The translations under genes were made by a program, and so were the position numbers. From Phycisphaerales bacterium (GTDB taxonomy: Bacteria > Planctomycetota > Phycisphaerae > Phycisphaerales > UBA1924): a stretch of DNA of 5,021 nt. Where the stretch lies: NCBI GenBank assembly GCA_029212425.1, contig JARGNC010000168.1:1-5021 (forward strand), read 5' to 3'. The notes under the pieces were generated by a model, which worked only from the letters and a program-made list of their open reading frames with translations, searched no databases and had not been told where the DNA came from. Below, in pieces: positions 1-5,021 of the stretch (positions are counted from its first letter, which is position 1; each line of letters starts with the position of its first letter).

Positions 1-8
1 GAGAACAT
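1..8 (-). CDS. Start of an unidentified gene, cut by the window edge
   Basis: Only the first two codons (Met-Phe) and part of a third are inside the window, so the product cannot be named. The start is supported by the minus-strand sequence AGGAG at 19-15, placed 6 nt before an ATG at 8-6. The ATG lies 17 nt after the stop codon of the S10 carboxypeptidase gene on the same strand, which suggests that the two genes are co-transcribed. This is the best Shine-Dalgarno/start pair I found on the minus strand. The reading frame beyond position 1 is unseen, so the call rests on the initiation signal alone. Confidence 0.45.
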
Positions 9-14
9 GGAAAT

Positions 15-19
15 CTCCT
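15..19 (-). promoter_or_regulatory. Shine-Dalgarno site for the left-edge gene
   Basis: The minus strand reads AGGAG here, 6 nt upstream of the ATG at 8-6 and just downstream of the TAA stop (28-26) of the carboxypeptidase gene. Sequence and spacing are close to ideal for ribosome binding. This is the main reason to think another gene starts at the edge. Confidence 0.5.
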
Positions 20-25
20 GTGTTG

Positions 26-1609
26 TTATTCCTGCGTGCGTGATTGATAATAGTCGTCGAGATCGGCTGTGAGTTTCTTGATCATGGCGTGCTCGGCGTA
101 CATCATGTGTCCGGCGTCGTAGTAGTGCATGGAGATGTTCTGCTTGAGGTGCGGGCGGAGGAACATGTGGTCGATGGTGTACTGGGTGGCGAAGTATGGG
201 GTGGCGAGGTCGTAGTAGCCGTTGGCGATGAAGACTTTCATATTGGGGATTTTGTGCATCGTTTTGCGGAGGCGCTCGGCGATGTTGAGGTACTGGTTGT
301 CGGCGACTCCGGAGAATGACCACGGCCAGACATTCGTGAGGATCTCGTAGCGCATGTCGGATTGGTAGTTGAGATCGCCTCGGAGGTACTCGTTCATGGA
401 TTCGGTGTAGATGTTCTTGATCGCGACCATGGAGGGGTCGTACTCGTAGCGTTCTCCTGCATCATCACGGTCGAAGGATTTGAAGCGGGAGTCCAGACGT
501 CCCACTGTTTCTCCGCGATCGCGGAGGAGTTCTTTGGGGAAGCGTGGCATGGTGATGCGGAGGTTGGTGCGGAGGATGTAGTCCTTGGAGAGTCCGGTGT
601 AGTCGGCGAGTTTGGATGCGATCTCGTCGCGGTCGCTTTCAGAGAGTTGATCTCCCGCGGCGAGGGCGAGGGTGTAGTCGTTCATCGCGAACTCTTCGAC
701 TTCGCGGAGAAACTTTTCGAGGTCCATGCGTTGGTATTTGTTTGAGAGCGCGTCGTGGAACTTGGCGGTGGCGGCGAAGCTTGGGAGGTAGAGGGGGTAC
801 GGGAGGTCGTTTCCGACATCGAAGCGTGCGGTCTGGAAGTTCATGATGGCGCTGACGAGGATGACGCCGTTGAGTGAGATGCCGTGGGTGGATTGGAGTT
901 CGTCTGCGAGACCGGCGGCGCGGGTTGTGCCGTAGGACTCTCCGGCGATGTACTTGGGTGATCCCCAGCGTTTTTCTTTCCCGAGGTAGAGGCGGATGAA
1001 CTCGGCGACTGAGCGGATGTCTTGGTTGACGCCGTGGAAGTCTTTTTCGCTTTTGTCTTTGGCGGCGCGGGAGAATCCGGTGGTGACGGGGTCGATGAAG
1101 ACGAAGTCGGATTGGTCGAGGAGTGAGTATTCGTTCTCGACGAGTTTGTAGGGTGGTGGTCCGGGGTTTCCGAAGTTGTCGATGGGGTTGACGCGCATTG
1201 GTCCGAAGGTTCCGAGGTGGAGCCATACGGAACTGGAGCCGGGGCCGCCGTTGAAGGAGAAGGTGATGGGTCTTGTAGCGGCGTCGGGGAAGGTTGGGTC
1301 GGTAGATTCGTCGTATGGGGTGTCGAGTTTTTTGTAGGCGATGTAGAACATTTGCGCGGTGGGTTCGTGGTCTCCACGGAGGTTGGTGATGGTGATGGTG
1401 CCTGCGGTGGCTTGGTAGTGGATTGGGTTGCCGTTGATGGTGACGGTGTGGTAGGTGATGGAGGATTCGTCGGGGTAGATGACGAAGGCGGGGTTTGTTT
1501 TGGAATCTGTCTTTTCACTTTGTTTTTCGTCTTGCGCCATCGCGAGCGGGTTGCACGCGAGCAAGATGATCGAAAGGGCGATGACGGCACGGCTTAGGGT
1601 GTTGTTCAT
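26..1609 (-). CDS. Exported S10 family serine carboxypeptidase
   Basis: A 527-residue peptidase of the serine carboxypeptidase family (MEROPS S10, alpha/beta-hydrolase fold), expected to remove C-terminal amino acids from peptides outside the cytoplasm. The family oxyanion/substrate motif FNGGPGSSSVW is at residues 119-129. The conserved D-P-V-x-T-G-F-S segment is at about 173-180. The nucleophile motif GESYG has Ser225, the acid is probably Asp467 in NGYYDLATP, and the base is His501 in DAGHMMY. The whole triad is present, so the enzyme should be active. The N-terminus is a signal peptide: Arg7, a hydrophobic core at about 8-18, then Ala-Met-Ala before Gln26 as a signal peptidase I site. Leu-Leu-Ala-Cys19 is a competing lipobox, so membrane anchoring is possible. 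No Shine-Dalgarno site precedes the ATG. It is divergent from the leucine operon, and nothing ties it to that pathway except possible peptide scavenging. Family assignment is firm; substrate is unknown. Confidence 0.93.
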   Translation of the reverse strand: MNNTLSRAVIALSIILLACNPLAMAQDEKQSEKTDSKTNPAFVIYPDESSITYHTVTINGNPIHYQATAGTITITNLRGDHEPTAQMFYIAYKKLDTPYDESTDPTFPDAATRPITFSFNGGPGSSSVWLHLGTFGPMRVNPIDNFGNPGPPPYKLVENEYSLLDQSDFVFIDPVTTGFSRAAKDKSEKDFHGVNQDIRSVAEFIRLYLGKEKRWGSPKYIAGESYGTTRAAGLADELQSTHGISLNGVILVSAIMNFQTARFDVGNDLPYPLYLPSFAATAKFHDALSNKYQRMDLEKFLREVEEFAMNDYTLALAAGDQLSESDRDEIASKLADYTGLSKDYILRTNLRITMPRFPKELLRDRGETVGRLDSRFKSFDRDDAGERYEYDPSMVAIKNIYTESMNEYLRGDLNYQSDMRYEILTNVWPWSFSGVADNQYLNIAERLRKTMHKIPNMKVFIANGYYDLATPYFATQYTIDHMFLRPHLKQNISMHYYDAGHMMYAEHAMIKKLTADLDDYYQSRTQE

Positions 1610-1704
1610 AGCAACACGGTACGGGGGATCGGGCGCGGCTGCAAGGGGTCAGAAGCGCGATGGAACGGGGAAGATTTGGGGGAGTGCTCCTATCCTCTGT
1701 GACC
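1610..1704. promoter_or_regulatory. Divergent intergenic region with probable promoters
   Basis: This stretch of about 95 bp must carry the promoters of the minus-strand carboxypeptidase and, probably, of the plus-strand operon. On the minus strand, TTGCAG (1645-1640), a 17-nt spacer and TACCGT (1622-1617) resemble a weak -35/-10 pair; the -10 ends only 7 nt before the ATG. On the plus strand, TATCCT at 1691-1696 could be a -10 element, 8 nt before the ATG at 1705, but no good -35 is visible. I saw no convincing operator palindrome. The boxes match consensus poorly. If the ATG at 1660 is the true start of the carboxylase gene, the region shrinks to 50 bp. Confidence 0.35.
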
Positions 1705-3384
1705 ATGGCTGAATCTACATCGACATTGCGTGATCTGACGGCGGAGTTTCTTGAGACTGAAGCAGGCATCAAGCTTGGGGGTGGTCCCAAGGCGATCGAG
1801 CGGCAGCACGCAAAGGGTCGGTTGACGGCGCGGGAGCGGATTGATCTGCTTGTCGACAAGGACAGCGAGTTTCAAGAGCTTGGGTTGTGGGCTGCGTTCA
1901 ATATGTACAAGGAAGCCGGGGGAGCGCCGGGGGCTGGGGTGGTGACGGGGATCGGTGTTGTCGAGGGGGTTCGGCACATGATTATCGCGAACGACGCGAC
2001 GGTGAAAGCGGGTGCGTTCTTTCCGATGACGTGCAAGAAGATCATCCGCGCGCAGACGATGGCGCAGATGGCGAAGTTGCCGTTGCTTTATTTGGTGGAT
2101 TCGGCGGGGGTGTTTCTTCCGATGCAGGAAGATGTGTTCCCGGATACAGATGACTTTGGTCGGATCTTCCGGAACAACGCGGTGATGAGCGCGGAGGGGA
2201 TTCCGCAGATCGCGGCGATCATGGGGTTCTGTGTTGCTGGGGGTGGGTATCTTCCGGTGCTGTGCGACACGCTGCTGATGACGGAGGGGTCGGGGTTGTA
2301 TCTTGCGGGTCAGGCGCTGGTGAAGGCGGCGATCGGGCAGGATGTTTCGGATGAGGAACTGGGCGGGGCGGAGATGCATGCGCAGATTTCGGGGACGATT
2401 GATTTCCGTGAGCCGGATGATGAGTCGTGTATCGAGCGGCTGCGGTCGCTTGTCGCGAAGTATACGGATCGTGCGGCGGTTGTTGATTCATCGGAACGCA
2501 AGCGGCAGCATCCTCATCGTGATCCGGAGGATATTTACAGCGTATTCAAGGACAAGCCTGGTCAGCAGTACGATGTGAAAGAGATTATCTCGTGCATTGT
2601 GGATACTGGTACACGCACGGTGGATGGTGAGCAGGTGCTCGCTCCTGACTTTGATGAATACAAGGAAGAGTTCGGGCAATCGCTGGTGTGCGGGTATGCG
2701 AAGATTGGTGGGCATGCGTGCGGGATTGTCGCGAATCAGGCGAAGATGAGCGAGCGGCAGTTGCCTGGTGGGAAGGCGGGTCCGAGCAAGTCGGTGAATA
2801 TGCCGAAGGTGATTTATGACGACAGCGCGGATAAGTCGGCGCGGTTTATCATGGATTGCAATCAGCGGAAGATCCCGATTGTGTTCTTGCACGACACGAC
2901 AGGGTTTATGGTCGGACGCGACAGCGAGCAGGGCGGGATTATTCGCAGCGGCGCGAAAATGGTGAACGCGATGAGCAACTGTGTGGTGCCGAAGATTGTG
3001 GTGATTCTGGGTGGGTCGTTTGGTGCGGGGAACTACGCGATGTGTGGTCGTGCGTTTGACCAGTTTGTTGCGATGGCGTGGCCCGGCAGTAAGTGTGCAG
3101 TGATGGGCGCGGGGTCGGCGACGGGGACACTCGCGATGATCGAAGAACGCTCGCGGGCTCGCAAGGGTGAGGAGATCGACGAGGCGACGCACAAAGCAAT
3201 CCTCGATGCTGTTGCGGATTCGTACAACGAGCAGCAGGACATCCGGCATGGTGCGGCGCGGGGGTGGGTGGATCGGATCATCGAGCCTCACCAGACTCGG
3301 GAGGAGTTGATCGCGTCGCTGGATGCGGCGAATCAGGGGTGGGATTACTCGCGGGATCTGAAGACGGGTGTGCTGCAGGTTTGA
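1705..3384 (+). CDS. Acyl-CoA carboxylase carboxyltransferase (beta) subunit, probably methylcrotonyl-CoA carboxylase
   Basis: A 559-residue cytoplasmic carboxyltransferase that moves CO2 from biotin to an acyl-CoA; context favours 3-methylcrotonyl-CoA, the leucine-derived substrate. It has two crotonase-like halves. The N-terminal half carries NDATVKAG (96-103), the MCC-like SAGVFLPMQEDVFPD (133-147) and the glycine-rich MGFCVAGGGYLP (173-184). The C-terminal half carries TTGFMVGRD (398-406) and GGSFGAGNYAMCGRAF (436-451), another MCC/PCC signature. About 22 extra residues lie at roughly 349-371, before SADKSARFI, relative to classical MCC beta subunits, which are about 535 aa long. An upstream in-frame ATG at 1660 would add 15 residues and has AAGGGG 11 nt before it. 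I prefer 1705 because MAEST leads straight into the conserved TLRDLTAEF region and the extra residues look non-conserved. Propionyl-CoA or glutaconyl-CoA specificity is not excluded. The biotin-carrying alpha subunit is not in the window. Confidence 0.9.
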   Translation: MAESTSTLRDLTAEFLETEAGIKLGGGPKAIERQHAKGRLTARERIDLLVDKDSEFQELGLWAAFNMYKEAGGAPGAGVVTGIGVVEGVRHMIIANDATVKAGAFFPMTCKKIIRAQTMAQMAKLPLLYLVDSAGVFLPMQEDVFPDTDDFGRIFRNNAVMSAEGIPQIAAIMGFCVAGGGYLPVLCDTLLMTEGSGLYLAGQALVKAAIGQDVSDEELGGAEMHAQISGTIDFREPDDESCIERLRSLVAKYTDRAAVVDSSERKRQHPHRDPEDIYSVFKDKPGQQYDVKEIISCIVDTGTRTVDGEQVLAPDFDEYKEEFGQSLVCGYAKIGGHACGIVANQAKMSERQLPGGKAGPSKSVNMPKVIYDDSADKSARFIMDCNQRKIPIVFLHDTTGFMVGRDSEQGGIIRSGAKMVNAMSNCVVPKIVVILGGSFGAGNYAMCGRAFDQFVAMAWPGSKCAVMGAGSATGTLAMIEERSRARKGEEIDEATHKAILDAVADSYNEQQDIRHGAARGWVDRIIEPHQTREELIASLDAANQGWDYSRDLKTGVLQV

Positions 3385-3394
3385 TTGGAATGCG

Positions 3395-3400
3395 AAAGGA
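3395..3400 (+). promoter_or_regulatory. Shine-Dalgarno site that fixes the lipoprotein start
   Basis: AAAGGA lies 7 nt before the ATG at 3408, an ideal spacing. The alternative in-frame ATG at 3390 starts before this site and would put charged residues (Met-Arg-Lys-Glu-Leu-Asp) ahead of the signal peptide. The site therefore decides for 3408. It sits in the 23-nt gap between the carboxylase stop codon and the lipoprotein gene. Confidence 0.7.
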
Positions 3401-3407
3401 ACTTGAC

Positions 3408-3893
3408 ATGAAGTATCTAGTGGCTTGCATGTTTGTCTTGGGGCTTGTGTTCATGCCTGGCTGTATTGTGCAGGACATTCATGATCAGATTGCGTTGTCC
3501 AATGAGAAACTGACTCAGATTGATGAGAGCTTTGCGAAGGTTGAGCGGGCGAATGAGTTGCTTGAGCAGCTTGAGGCGCAGTTGGATTCGACGCTTGGCC
3601 CAATTGATGAAAATATGTCGAAGATCCGTGAGCGTTTGGCGAGCATTGATGCGAAGCTTGAGGCGATGGATACCAACATGGTGTCGATGGATGAGCGGAT
3701 GGTCGCGGTGAATGCGGATCTGCAGGCGGTGAGTGCGCATCTTGCATCGCTTCGCAAGACGATTAACAATCTTGATTCGACGATCCCGTTTTTGAAGTTC
3801 TCTGGTGACGATGAAGAGGCGAAGGCGGGGCTTGAGGGTGGTGGAGAGCCCAAAGCTGATCCCGCTGTGGAACCGGTTGGGGAAGAGAAGTGA
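3408..3893 (+). CDS. Small coiled-coil lipoprotein of unknown function
   Basis: A predicted 161-residue lipoprotein that I do not recognise as a named family. Residues 1-18 form a short lipoprotein signal peptide (Lys2, then a hydrophobic stretch) ending at Phe-Met-Pro-Gly-Cys19. Cys19 is the likely lipidation site, although Met at -3 and Pro at -2 are unusual for a lipobox. Residues 24-128 read as 15 consecutive heptads without a gap. Position 1 is Ile, Val, Leu or Met in 14 of 15 (Ser31 is the exception). Position 5 is hydrophobic in 13 of 15 (Asn49 and Glu56 are the exceptions). That makes a parallel coiled coil about 15 nm long. The tail (132-161) is rich in Asp, Glu, Gly, Pro and Lys and probably disordered. 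The gene sits 23 nt after the carboxylase gene and overlaps the HMG-CoA lyase start by 4 bp, so it is part of the leucine operon. A structural or scaffold role in the envelope is inference only. Confidence 0.85.
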   Translation: MKYLVACMFVLGLVFMPGCIVQDIHDQIALSNEKLTQIDESFAKVERANELLEQLEAQLDSTLGPIDENMSKIRERLASIDAKLEAMDTNMVSMDERMVAVNADLQAVSAHLASLRKTINNLDSTIPFLKFSGDDEEAKAGLEGGGEPKADPAVEPVGEEK

Positions 3894-4819
3894 GCGGGCG
3901 CATCCGGATAACGGAGGTGTCCCCTCGCGATGGGTTGCAGGCAGAGTCGGTGATTGTTGATGCGCCGACCAAGGCGGAGCTTGTTCGCAAGGTTGAGGCG
4001 ACGGGGGTTGATGAGGTTGAGGTGAGCAGCTTTGTATCACCGAAATGGATACCGCAGCTTGGGGATGCGGCGGAGGTTTTCGATCTGATCGCGCCGACGA
4101 AGCGGGACGGGGTGTGCTATTCGGCGCTGGTTCCCAATATGAAGGGCTTTGAAGCGGCGCTCGCGGTGAACCGGGATGCGAGGGAGAAGCATGGCGTCGA
4201 GCGGTTGATTGATAAGGTCTCGGTGTTTACCGCGGCTTCCGAGGGGTTCTCGCTCAAAAACACGAACGCGACGATTGAAGAAACGCTGGAGCGGTTTGCG
4301 CCGATTATCCCTGAGGCGCATGCGCAGGGGTTGATGGTGCGGGGGTACATTTCGTGCGTGATCAAGTGCCCGTTTGATGGGGAGATCTCGGCGGCGCAGG
4401 TTGGGGATGTTGCGTCGCGGCTGCTGGAGCTTGGGGTTGACGAGATTGATCTGGGTGACACGATCGGGGCGGGGACTCCCGACACGATCGAGCAGGTGCT
4501 GCTTGAGGTGATTGATCGGCTGGATGGCCGGGCGCACAACGACTTTGGAGATCCGACGCTGACGCTGCATCTGCATGATACTTTTGGGAATGCTGCGGCG
4601 TGCATTGATCGGGCGATCGAGGTTGGGGTGCGGTCGTTTGATTCTTCGGCGGGTGGATTGGGCGGGTGTCCTTATGCATCTACGGCGACGACGCGGGCGC
4701 CGGGGAATGTGTCGTCGCTGACACTGATTGATGCAGCGACGGAGGCGGGTGTCCAAACTGCAGTGGATCGCGGGATGATGGTTGAGGCGTCGGCGTTTGC
4801 TTCGGGGCTGATCAAATGA
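3890..4819 (+). CDS. mvaB: Hydroxymethylglutaryl-CoA lyase
   Basis: A 309-residue cytoplasmic TIM-barrel enzyme of the HMGL-like family. It cleaves (S)-3-hydroxy-3-methylglutaryl-CoA to acetyl-CoA and acetoacetate, the last step of leucine breakdown. The N-terminal EVSPRDGLQ gives catalytic Arg13 and metal ligand Asp14. Glu44 precedes SSFVSPKW. LHLHDTFGN supplies metal ligands His227 and His229. GGLGGCPYA contains catalytic Cys260. Asn273 in RAPGN corresponds to the conserved Asn (275 in the human enzyme). The start is GTG, inside the stop of the lipoprotein gene (GTGA), with GGGGA 6 nt upstream; translation is probably coupled. Compared with the human enzyme as I remember it, there are insertions at about 93-109 and 211-223, four extra residues between Cys260 and Asn273, and no ATED motif after Asn273. 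All main catalytic residues are kept. The related 2-isopropylmalate and homocitrate synthases lack this GGCPYA context. Confidence 0.93.
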   Translation: MSGRIRITEVSPRDGLQAESVIVDAPTKAELVRKVEATGVDEVEVSSFVSPKWIPQLGDAAEVFDLIAPTKRDGVCYSALVPNMKGFEAALAVNRDAREKHGVERLIDKVSVFTAASEGFSLKNTNATIEETLERFAPIIPEAHAQGLMVRGYISCVIKCPFDGEISAAQVGDVASRLLELGVDEIDLGDTIGAGTPDTIEQVLLEVIDRLDGRAHNDFGDPTLTLHLHDTFGNAAACIDRAIEVGVRSFDSSAGGLGGCPYASTATTRAPGNVSSLTLIDAATEAGVQTAVDRGMMVEASAFASGLIK

Positions 4820-5021
4820 TTCGCGTGACGACGGAGAACTCGGTGACGACGATTCTGCTGGATCGGGGTGAGAAGCGCAACGCGATGCTCCCTGAGATGT
4901 TGACGGCGTTTGAGTCGGCGGTTCGGGGTGTTGGCGATGAGACGAGGTCGATCGCGGTGCTTGGGAATGGGAAGGTGTTCTGCGCGGGGTTTGATCTCAA
5001 GGCGTGCGCAGCGGATGAATC
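4816..5021 (+). CDS. Enoyl-CoA hydratase/isomerase (crotonase) family protein, 5' part
   Basis: The first 68 codons of a gene that continues past the window. The start ATG overlaps the HMG-CoA lyase stop by 4 bp (ATGA), so the gene belongs to the same operon. The translation has the crotonase N-terminal pattern: a short beta strand (VTTILLDR), then EKRNAM at about 19-24, and the oxyanion-hole segment VFCAGFDL at 54-61. The second, glycine-rich half of the active site and the catalytic glutamates lie beyond the edge. The context suggests 3-methylglutaconyl-CoA hydratase (LiuC/AUH type), which would close the gap between the carboxylase and the lyase. That specificity is inferred from gene order, because the visible motifs occur throughout the crotonase superfamily. 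Confidence 0.85.
   Translation, partial: MIRVTTENSVTTILLDRGEKRNAMLPEMLTAFESAVRGVGDETRSIAVLGNGKVFCAGFDLKACAADE

Noticed and set aside
639..1226. Minus-strand open frame of 195 codons, very rich in Arg
   Set aside because: Also a frame-shifted shadow of the carboxypeptidase gene; the Arg/Pro/His-rich composition is typical of an out-of-frame reading.
841..1590. Long minus-strand open frame of 249 codons rich in Ser, Pro and Thr
   Set aside because: It overlaps the carboxypeptidase gene on the same strand in another frame. Its low-complexity composition follows from the C-rich coding strand, and it has no recognisable motif.
2488..3291. Minus-strand open frame of 267 codons opposite the carboxylase gene
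   Set aside because: Antisense to a gene with clear conserved motifs; rich in Arg, His, Leu and Pro, with no domain signature or ribosome binding site that I could support.
3264..3407. Upstream extension of the lipoprotein frame into the carboxylase gene
   Set aside because: It would overlap the carboxylase end by more than 100 bp and bury the signal peptide inside the protein; the AAAGGA site before 3408 marks the real start.
3640..3790. Tandem DNA repeat in the lipoprotein gene
   Set aside because: The 21-nt periodicity reflects heptads at the protein level; the DNA units differ too much to be called a nucleotide repeat array.
3417..4040. Minus-strand open frame of 207 codons opposite the lipoprotein gene
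   Set aside because: It spans the lipoprotein gene and the lyase start. Its composition mirrors the complementary heptad codons, and the plus-strand frame has a signal peptide, ribosome site and operon overlaps.
4671..4725. Possible frameshift in HMG-CoA lyase explaining the odd loop after Cys260
   Set aside because: The frame stays open and the segment from Asn273 to the C-terminus aligns without gaps with the usual family length, so a real variant is more likely than a sequencing or mutation error.
4037..4756. Minus-strand open frame of 239 codons opposite HMG-CoA lyase
   Set aside because: Arg-rich antisense shadow of a well-supported enzyme gene.

Overview
This window looks like a piece of bacterial chromosome of about 55-60% G+C. 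I read it as Gram-negative and tentatively as Planctomycetota, possibly Phycisphaerae. The reasons are an exported S10 serine carboxypeptidase, a lipoprotein, variant forms of leucine-degradation enzymes and few strong Shine-Dalgarno sites. No rRNA or other phylogenetic marker is present, so the taxonomy is a guess. I saw no tRNA, rRNA, CRISPR array, insertion sequence, phage gene or clear terminator.

Layout. At the far left edge (1-8, minus strand) only the first codons of a further gene are visible, behind a good ribosome binding site. Next comes a complete minus-strand gene for an exported S10 serine carboxypeptidase (26-1609). A divergent intergenic region of about 95 bp (1610-1704) separates it from a tightly packed plus-strand operon. 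The operon holds a methylcrotonyl-CoA-type carboxylase carboxyltransferase subunit (1705-3384, possible longer start at 1660), a small coiled-coil lipoprotein (3408-3893), a hydroxymethylglutaryl-CoA lyase (3890-4819) and the start of an enoyl-CoA hydratase/isomerase family gene (4816 to beyond the window end). The last three genes are joined by 4-bp stop/start overlaps (GTGA and ATGA), which strongly suggests one transcript with translational coupling.

How the genes work together. Three of the four operon genes fit the lower leucine catabolic pathway. The carboxylase makes 3-methylglutaconyl-CoA from 3-methylcrotonyl-CoA. A crotonase-family hydratase would turn this into HMG-CoA, and HMG-CoA lyase cleaves that to acetyl-CoA and acetoacetate. 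The biotin-carrying alpha subunit of the carboxylase and isovaleryl-CoA dehydrogenase are not in the window and may lie further downstream. The lipoprotein does not belong to this pathway. It consists almost entirely of 15 uninterrupted heptads and is the least explained object here. Other points of interest are enzyme-specific insertions in the carboxylase and the lyase, an altered catalytic-loop region in the lyase, and G-over-C strand bias that persists across genes of both orientations.
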